DNA from: Cercophora sp. LCS_1
Lineage: Eukaryota > Ascomycota > Sordariomycetes > Sordariales > Lasiosphaeriaceae
Assembly: GCA_036250225.1 (NCBI GenBank)
Contig: JAPZLL010000012.1
Coordinates: forward strand, 310,001-374,000
Direction of reading: 5' to 3'
DNA: 64,000 nt
Shown here: positions 56,236 through 64,000 of the stretch, piece after piece
How positions within the stretch are numbered: the first letter of the stretch is position 1
Layout of the letters: every line of letters starts with the position of its first letter
Made by a program: the position numbers and the translations under genes
Notes under the pieces: generated by a model
Seen by the model: only the letters and a program-made list of their open reading frames with translations
Told to the model about the DNA's origin: nothing
Databases searched by the model: none

Positions 56236-57516
56236 ATGGCCCAGGACATAGCCTCCTCTTCCTCCTCGCTTCCGTCACCCTCGACGACGAGTCCCCAATC
56301 CCCTCGAAAACCTCCAGCGACACGAGCACCACCGCGAAGAAGGTCGACTCAGGAGCGCATCGACGATATCCTCGAGGTCAGTTCACCTGATTATCGATCA
56401 AGGGTCTTGGTCGTGACTGGCCCACCCGAGCGCGGCAAGGGACCTTGAGCCGCCTGCGGAAGCTACTTTTGTCTCCACACCTAGCCTCTTGCACCCCGAG
56501 GCTCTGATTATCTCTTGACACCTTTTGTGCGACTGAGCGCAACCTCTTATGATGCCTCGCGCTGTCGAGTCCGTTTTTGGTTCCAAGATCAATGACATCT
56601 TCAACCACGTAGTCCGTACTCTTTTCGCAATGTGCAAAGCACCCCTTGAAATTGGACTTGGGCTGACATGTGATTGAAGGCTGCTCGCGAACGGGCAGAG
56701 TCCATCAGCCAAAACCCATCCCGCGACGGCAGCCCGAGACTGCAACCACTGCTCGCCGGCTCACCACGTGCCGGAGCTTCGTATACATTTCCCCGATTGC
56801 CACGCCTCAGGAGCCTCGACGAGGCAGGGGCAGCTGAAGAGGCCGACGATGACGAGCCTGGCGTCATCGCGAGGCAACCGGGGCGTCAACACTCTATAGC
56901 CTACCGCGAGCCCACGCGCACGAGTAATTCTCCGCGACGAAGGTCGGCCGCGCAGAGCCGAAGATCCTCGGGCCAAGACTGTGGCCATGAGTCTGACGGG
57001 CCGGGCGATGTCGACGCCACGGTGAGGCAGCCCCCAGAGAAGGGGTGGAGGGACAAGTTGCAATACTTCCAGAGCATCGAACTTGAAAACAAAGGGAGTG
57101 TGGCTCGCGACCACTTGGCGCTAGGTATTTTGCTGGACTTGTCGGTGTTTGTGAAGGAGGCTAACTCCTCGACAGAGCGCACATTTCTCGCATGGCTTCG
57201 TACGTCTCTGGCGTTTGCGTCGATCGGAATTGCCATCACCCAGCTTTTCCGTCTCAACACGTCTTTGGCAGAGGATGGGAAGCAGGCAGAGAGCTTGCGA
57301 CACTTGGGCAAACCACTTGGGGCGACCTTTTTGAGCATTAGCATCCTCATCCTCTTTCTGGGCTATAACCGTTACCTCTCGTCGCAGTACTGGGTAATCA
57401 AGGGCAAGTTCCCGGCCAGTAGGGGGACGATTATGCTGGTGTCATTTATAGCGTTTGCCGTGACGGTCGCATCCTTGATTGTGGTCGTTACGGTGCACGG
57501 AAGTAGTTCATCGTGA
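56236..57516 (+). CDS. DUF202 (VTC1/YidH-like) membrane protein
   Basis: This is a three-helix membrane protein of the DUF202 family, related in fold to Vtc1 of the vacuolar polyphosphate complex; its own role is not known. Two exons, 56236-56376 and 56680-57516, give 325 residues. The 303-nt intron (GTCAGT..TTGAAG) is long for this window, and its acceptor is the least certain point; the join DDILE|AARERAESISQ is in frame. Residues 1-180 are disordered, Ser/Arg/Pro-rich. The DUF202 core starts near 205 with NSSTERTFLAWLRTSLAFAS, the family hallmark. Helices lie near 216-238, 258-280 and 298-318. There is no SPX or VTC polymerase domain. Confidence 0.83.
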
Positions 57517-57972
57517 GCTGCTCGTGAGATTCTATCTGGACTTATACGCCAGATATAATCATAACCTCTTTCCTAGTGCAAAGGTCGGATCATCCTGCCG
57601 ACACATGGTCAGAGGTGGTGTAGTTGGAGGTGTCGCAACACTCACTCTCACAACTGAGACCTGTAAGATTTACCGCGACGGGAAACAACGAGAGTAAAAC
57701 TCGGAAGATATAATGCATCTAAATAAACCCGAAAAACATTCAACCTTTTTTTTTTTAACTTCTAGAAAGTGATGTGCCGAAAACAAACAACAGGCGCTCA
57801 ACTTTTTAAAGGGTCCCCTTCCTCCTCTTCCCCCAAAAGATACCCAAATGACGCACCTCACGCACTCAAACCCACGCACGTTTCTACCCACCCCAATTTC
57901 CACCCCCGCGGAAGGAAAGCGCTTATCACTTCACTAAAGGCCCCCCCTTCAAAAAAAAAAAAAAAAAAAACC
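57517..57972. other. Tandem intergenic region ending in an A20 leader tract
   Basis: 456 bp between the DUF202 and HCS1 genes. The part from about 57815 to 57950 is C/T-rich, and an A20 run at 57951-57970 precedes CC and the HCS1 ATG. Confidence 0.6.
57951..57970 (+). repeat. A20 homopolymer two bases before the HCS1 start codon
   Basis: Twenty consecutive A residues followed by CC and the ATG at 57973. It lies in the predicted 5' leader. Confidence 0.85.
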
Positions 57973-60660
57973 ATGCCCTTACAAGTCGATATCCCCGCCT
58001 TTGCAGCCTCCCAGCTCTCCCTCCTGGCAGCCGAACTCGCCGCCGAAATCGCAGAAACCTCGTCCCTCGTCGCGGCCCACAGCCCCGCCGCCCTCCAGCG
58101 CGCAGGGGTCGCCCTCACAAATCTCAGCGTCACCGCCCAGCGAACCGGGTTAGGTGGTAAAACGGTCGTGGAACTGGGTCCCGACGCTGCAACTGCAAAG
58201 GGTGATGTTTCTGAGTTGCCGGAACATGGCATCCGCACGGGCGATATCGTGGTCGTCAGCGAGCAGCCGGCCGGGAGCGCCAAGAAGAGGGAAGTGAAGG
58301 AGATGGAGAAGAAGGGCGTCAAGGGGGTTGTGACCAAGGTTGGGAGGGGGAGCCTGGCTGTTGCGTTGGATGAGGAGAAGGAGGACGTTGCTGCTTCGGG
58401 GCTTGGTGGGAGGGTGTGGATCGTCAAGTTGGCCGATGATGTCACGTATCGGAGGTAAGTTTGGCTTTTAAGTGAGGATGGGGGATGGGGAGACTGATTC
58501 GGAGATTTGAAAAGGATGAATGGGACTATGGAGAAGCTGCAGAAGATGACGGAGCAGGAGCATTCGATCTTCATCAGGACGCTGTTCGGGCAAACGTCGC
58601 CGTTGCCGGTGCCAGAGGATTTGCGTGCCGATCCGGAGGTTGGTAAGATCGAGTGGGTTGATCCGACGTTGAACGAGTCGCAGAAGGATGCGATTAGATT
58701 TGCTTTGGCGTCGAGGGAGGTTGCTCTCATTCATGGGCCTCCCGGGGTGAGTTATCCCCCTTGAGATGACGAGAGGGTCATGAGAAGCTGACGGATGCAG
58801 ACTGGCAAAACTCATACTCTGATCGAGCTCATACTCCAAATGCTCAAACGGGATCTTCGTATCCTCGTCTGCGGTCCATCCAACATCTCTGTGGACAACA
58901 TCGTGGAGCGCCTTGCTCCGCACAAGATTCCCATTCTCCGACTCGGTCATCCAGCCCGTCTACTGCCATCTGTACTTAACCACTCTCTCGACATTCTCAC
59001 CCGCACATCGGAAGCCGGCGCCATTGTCAGGGATGTTCGTGATGAGATGGACGCCAAGCAGGCCTCGATCCGCAAGACGCGATCCGGCCGTGAGCGCAAG
59101 GCCATTTACACCGAACTCAAGGAACTTCGCAAAGAGTACCGCGAGCGTGAACGACGATGTGTGAGTCAGTTGGTTGGCAGCAGCAAGGTTGTGCTCGCCA
59201 CGTTACACGGCGCTGGAGGTTTCCAGTTACGCGCCGAGGAGTTCGACGTCGTGATCATTGACGAGGCCAGTCAAGCACTCGAAGCTCAGTGCTGGGTGCC
59301 TTTGCTATCAGCGAAGAAGGCAGTTTTAGCGGGTGATCACCTCCAGCTACCTCCCACCATCAAGTCACTCAACCTCAAGACCAAACCCAAGGAAGCACCC
59401 AAAAAGGGGGGCGTCAGCCTGGAGACAACCCTTTTCGATCGTCTCCTGGCGCTTCACGGTCCGGCTATCAAGCGAATGCTTACAACTCAGTACCGAATGC
59501 ATGAAAAGATCATGAGATTTCCCTCTGATGAGCTCTACGAATCCAAACTTATTGCTGCCGATGCGGTCAAGGAGCGGCTCCTCAAAGACCTACCCTACGA
59601 TGTCGAGGCCAACGACGAGTCATCTGAGCCTCTCATTTTTATCGACACGCAAGGGGGTGATTTTCCCGAGCGCAATGAGGAAGATGGGGATGAAGCCGAT
59701 GCCAAACGGGTCAAAAGGAGCCTCTTCGGCGAAAGCAAGAGCAACGCCATGGAGGCAGCGCTGGTGAAGCAACACGTGCGGAGACTGGTCGAGTCTGGCG
59801 TCAAGCCCGAGGACATCGCCGTGGTGACGCCGTACAACGCGCAGGTGGGTAATAGTCTCATTGCATCGTGGCTTGCTTGGTTCCTTGGTTCGGTTCCACA
59901 GGGCTGCATTATGATATCGCATTGATATTAAGAGGGCGTTCATGCGGGCACGCGCACATCCGCAGTCCCGCCGTGCCAGCTTGACTGACATGAGATGAAG
60001 ACTTGAAATGGAATCAGCTAACGCATTGGCGGGGCTTTCAGCTTGCGATCCTCGCCCCGCTCAAGGAGGCCTTTCCCGGCATTGAGCTGGGCAGCGTGGA
60101 CGGCTTCCAGGGCCGGGAAAAGGAGGCCGTGGTCGTCACGCTTGTTCGGAGCAACTCCGACGGCGAGGTAGGCTTCCTGGGCGAGAAGCGCCGTCTCAAT
60201 GGTAAGCCCTTCCACCTACCCGGAATCCCCTGTTTTGCATTTATCCCACGCCGTAGCCGTGTTGATTTTCTGGTTCTCGGGGATCCATTACCCTCAGACC
60301 CCGAGACGGACGGATGGACGCCGGACACCCATGCCTCACATCCCACAGCTTCAGGGCTGCGCAGACTGAAATCCGTGCGCGGGAGACGTACATTTGAAGA
60401 GCAGCCTGGTTAATGCAAGAGACAGTTGCAATGACGCGACCGAAACGCTCACTGACGGTAATCGGCGATTCGGAAACAGTGAAGAGGTGAGTTGGTCTGT
60501 TTTATCTCGTTTTGAGACTGTTCTTGTCTGACTGACCCGCCTCGTCCGCTCTTGCGCTTGCAGAGGGAGCACGTTTCTGAAAAAGTGGATGGAGTTTTTA
60601 GAGGACAATGCCGACCTGCGATACCCAGATCTGGCATCTCTTGCGGATGAGGGCGAGTGA
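57973..60660 (+). CDS. HCS1: DNA helicase A / SMUBP2-like superfamily 1B helicase
   Basis: This is a 5'-3' nucleic-acid helicase of the Upf1-like SF1B group, orthologous in layout to yeast Hcs1, which is associated with DNA polymerase alpha. Six exons are inferred: 57973-58454, 58515-58746, 58801-59844, 60042-60201, 60426-60486 and 60564-60660, giving 691 residues. The N-terminal beta-barrel (1B-type) region spans about 1-200. Walker A GPPG|TGKT is completed by the second splice (about 235-242). Walker B VVIIDEAS lies near 387-394. QYRMHEKIMRFPS and YNAQ|LAILAPLKEAFP follow. Motif V/VI segments VDGFQGREKEAVV and RRLN|VAMTRPKRSLTVIGD are rebuilt by splicing. Unspliced frames stop inside each intron. 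It is intact and full length. Confidence 0.93.
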
Positions 60661-63600
60661 AGCGGATGCGGGGAAGGAAAAGGGGTAAAATAATGCCGAA
60701 GACATTGATACCAGATCTTGGGACGGGCTCGAAGAAGCTTGGAAGGGCGCAAAGAAGCGATCAGTGAGCCATCTGTGGTACTCGGCTGGTTGCGAAAGCC
60801 ATCTTGGTTGATCCAGCCTCTCGGGGAATTTCTCGCCTCTTGGTTCTGATCTTAGCCCGAGTTATTGGTGTGTGACATCGCGAGTCGTAAACCGTGGGAC
60901 AGAACCCTTGAGGGTTGGGCGCCGTGAGGTCTCCCCATGTTCCACTTCGCTAGACTCCTTTATTCTAGTATGTGACCCGACTACTGCAGTCTGGTCAACC
61001 TACAATCTCACAAAGGGAATGGTTTGGTTCCAGGTTTGGGAGGGAGGTGTGTGTTGCGCTGGCGAAATCGGACGTTGGACTGCTGGAGGCGTGGTCTTGG
61101 GCCCCCTGTCCCTGATGTTTCAGATTTTTATGGGGTATGGCTTGTGCGGTCACTCGCTGGGGACCCCCACTTGAGGAGCTCGGATGTGTTGTGGCCTTTG
61201 AACACTGAACGACGTCCTTACTCCACGCTCCTGAGTCGTAAGCATGACTCTATTCGACCACAGAAATAACGCGTCGCTTTGTTCCTGTTTGAGAGAGACG
61301 GATACCAATTCCTGACCAAGACAGTATCCTGCTCCAAACACGTAGAGGTGACATTGCAGCTGAAGGCATCCCGTTTCGCAGACAGGGGCGCGCGGATGTT
61401 GAGGCGGTGTCGCATTCGACATGGCTTTTGGGACTCTCACCAACCTCGTATTGGCCATGTGCTCTTTGTTTTTCCCTGTCTGTGCGCAAACTCAGGCGAC
61501 GCAACGCGAATTGTTCAGCAACGTCGCAGTTGGGTCGCATGCGTGGTTTCTCAAAACATCAACAGCATCCAGATGCAGGATCGGCTCGCGTAGACAGGCG
61601 CGCTTGAAAGCGACAGGCGGCGATTGGAGGATGTTGGCCGCGTCAGGATGCCCGGCCTTTTGTTGCGCGGGGTTTTCTTGAGCCTACGGGGACGTCGCAG
61701 TAGTTCATTTGGCACCGCATGATAGCAATCCTTGTGTTGAGAGGCTTCTCTTTCCAGCCTCCTGTGCGTCCTGGTTCGACCGGCAATAGTGTTGCTTCAC
61801 TTGGCCTGCATATGCAGCGTCCTGTCTCGCAGGTTTATGTTAGTCGTGTCTCAGCGAGTCAGCTCCGGGCCACCCATCACCTTGTCACCGTGAACCTGGA
61901 TGGCCGGAAGTCCCAAGACGTCAGACGGAAGACAGGCAGATCTTAAAAACAGCATCCTCGTCGATAGCGCGGCTGATGGGTTGATCCATGACAGACCTGC
62001 AAGGTCCGCTCTTCCAAACGGGAGATTTTGCGTGGAGTTGTGCCCTTGTGAAGATCAAACTCGCCAAATTGGCGAATTGTCATGAGAGCAGTGGCACAAG
62101 GGGCGACCGGGCGAGGATTTGAAGTCGTGCCGTGGTGGTTTCGTCATGGCTCGCTCCAGATTTTCTGCGGGACGATGATGACGAAAGACGGATCGAGCCT
62201 TCTTGCCTTGGACGTCGATGCTGCCCCGGCCTTCGTCCGACCGGCCCACCTTCTATAAATTCTTACCCTCGCCTTTGGTGGTTGCGCCTTGCGCAGTCCG
62301 CACTGTAAGTGTGTAGAGTGGGCGTGGGGTTATAGTTCGAAGTCCGAAATTGAAGATGGGAAGGCGAAACCGTTGCTGTCCTTTACAATCTGGCCTCGTC
62401 CTAATTCACCATACGGAATTGAACCCATGATGAACCCATGATGAACCCATGAAAACACGGATTTTTTTGGTCACGATTTTGTCTGCAACAGATCTCCCAG
62501 TTCTTTTTTTTCGGGCCGCCCCAGTCGAAGCCCTCAATGATACGCTTGTCCTGAATCAGCCTGGTGTTGTGCACAAGCACAACGGTGGCACAACGCCACG
62601 CGAGCGTCTAGGGTGGCCCCCTGCACTGTGCCCGCCTTCAAGTTGCTTTTCCAACTGCAAAGAAATGCGCAAAGAACTGTCGAGTCCAGTCTCCAGTCCG
62701 GTAGGCGACACTGGCATGCAGTTGTCGCTACCACTTCGACAGCCCACGCGGACATGTATCCGCGGGTCAAGGTCGATTTCGGGGTCGAAATCCGGGGTGG
62801 CCCCGGTCGCCAACCCCCTTGCGGGGATCAAGACAACAGTCGGCGGCTTCCATTGCGCACCAACGCGCCAGACATCTGGTTGCGAAAATGCCTAGCGGGA
62901 ACGAGAGTGGAACTGTGGAAGGCGTTTGTTCGAGAAGACCAGGCCGAAGGTCCCTTTTCAAATAAATGAATCCAGCGGAAGGGCATGAAGTCAGAAACGG
63001 CACGTCTTCTCGCCAGAGGCACGGAGGGTCGCAAGAGGTTGCACGGCAATGCGCCAAACTCCTCCGACAACGACTGGCCAGTGGCTCCACGGTTTGGTGG
63101 CGACTTGACTGCTAACCCCGCGCCGCCGCAGCACCGTTGGCCAACAGGGCGCGCTCCTCACGTACGGGGGCTAGTCCAGAGTCTCATCATCCGCTCGCAT
63201 CCCACGCGCAGCTAGTTTGCGTCCACTGTAAACTGTCACGCTGAGATGGCTGACGGCGCGCAACATGACGCGGGCGCATCGACATGGCTCAGTCCGGCGT
63301 CGTGAGCATCTCAGCGCGACGCGTTCAGGATTCGATACCCCATTCAGTTCACATTAGAAGAGCACCGCACGTGTGGGTGGAACGCTGGCTCATCTCTTGG
63401 ACGATGCTGGTCCCTTTCCTAGCGCGCAACACCTGGGACGGGATTCATCCCAACACATGCATGCTCTGCCTTTTTTGCACACGGACTTGGTGGTGGTGAC
63501 AAGGGAGGTTTTCGCGATGCTCAAGACAGTCAAGGCTCACGCCCCTTCTCCACCCTGCTGCCCCAAACACGCACCCCTCATGCCCCTCTATCACCGTCAC

Positions 63601-64000
63601 ATCCGACTACCCTTGCATTTGCAGCATAGCCTGGCGAGCAAGCTTGACTGGCTTCCCTCTTGGGCGCAAGCATGCTGGAGCATTAATATCCTGCCATTGG
63701 CACTGCTCCTCTGGTGTTGACTGGATGCTGCTGGCCCGGCTCTCTTGCAGCTCTGCCTCGGCCAACTTCACGGGAGCCGCGCAAGATATCTGACACTGCG
63801 GGTGGACTCCGCGTTTGCTGCAGCCTCCGTTCGTCTGCTGTCCACACACCAAGCCTAGATCCCGTCCGGCCATCAGCCGCCGGCTGTTCCTGCTGCAGCT
63901 CTGTGGCCACCCACAACGCTCCGTAACCTATCCGGAGCTGCTTCTCCACCGACTGATCAGGGACACCGCATTGCTGGCCATGTGGGACTCGGCGCCGTTG
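60661..64000. other. 3.3 kb right-end region without a recognised gene
   Basis: Open frames are at most about 148 codons and none carries a recognisable motif. An imperfect 11-bp tandem (GAACCCATGAT, three copies) lies at about 62421-62452. A gene starting beyond the window edge may own the last part as its promoter; this cannot be seen. Confidence 0.5.

Noticed and set aside
1..64000. CRISPR arrays, operons, bacterial promoters, viral genes
   Set aside because: The sequence is eukaryotic nuclear DNA with spliceosomal introns; no regularly spaced repeats or viral protein motifs were found.

Overview
The window is nuclear DNA of a filamentous ascomycete (Pezizomycotina, most likely a Sordariomycete). 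This rests on many short GT..AG introns (about 45 to 130 nt, often with a CTAAC/CTGAC branch site), monocistronic genes on both strands, an endothiapepsin-type protease, a hybrid histidine kinase, a Zn2Cys6 factor, a WSC protein and a HET-domain protein. No virus, plasmid, CRISPR array, rRNA or intact tRNA was seen. Exon structures were worked out by eye from splice signals and from protein continuity; no search was run.

0-19 kb: the 3' part of a secreted pepsin-like aspartic protease; a six-exon multi-PAS hybrid histidine kinase (-); a 2.6 kb divergent intergenic region; a salicylaldehyde/vanillin-type aldehyde dehydrogenase (+); a four-exon nucleoside hydrolase (-); the splicing factor RED/IK (-) head-to-head with the translesion polymerase REV1 (+); and a small WSC/GPI protein (-).

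19-34 kb: a mitochondria-rich stretch. It holds the mitochondrial intermediate peptidase OCT1 (-), head-to-head with a MICOS MIC26/MIC27-type gene (+) across a promoter with a CCAAT box; the thiamine pyrophosphate carrier TPC1 (-); an unknown conserved-looking protein (+); a superoxide-dismutase-like mitoribosomal protein of the mS42/mS43 type (+); a 2 kb gap with a Pol III-type A-box/B-box unit; and a SAM-PH scaffold gene (-) whose ATG appears to sit alone on its first coding exon.

33.5-44 kb: an 8.3 kb stretch without a convincing gene, carrying a roughly 260-320 bp cluster of inverted GGGCWAATT repeats that looks like a MITE. It ends at a Zn2Cys6 transcription factor with possible resemblance to PRO1/ADV-1 developmental regulators.

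44-64 kb: a single-pass cysteine-rich surface protein (+); the ER permease chaperone SHR3 (-); an accessory-looking block made of a HET-domain/ankyrin protein (-) head-to-head with a GIMAP/AIG1-like GTPase (+) and a multiply broken TAM-type methyltransferase pseudogene (-); a DUF202 membrane protein (+); the six-exon SMUBP2/HCS1 helicase (+); and 3.3 kb of apparent non-coding DNA. The HET-ankyrin/GTPase pair is the best candidate for an undescribed functional module, by analogy with fungal non-self recognition genes.
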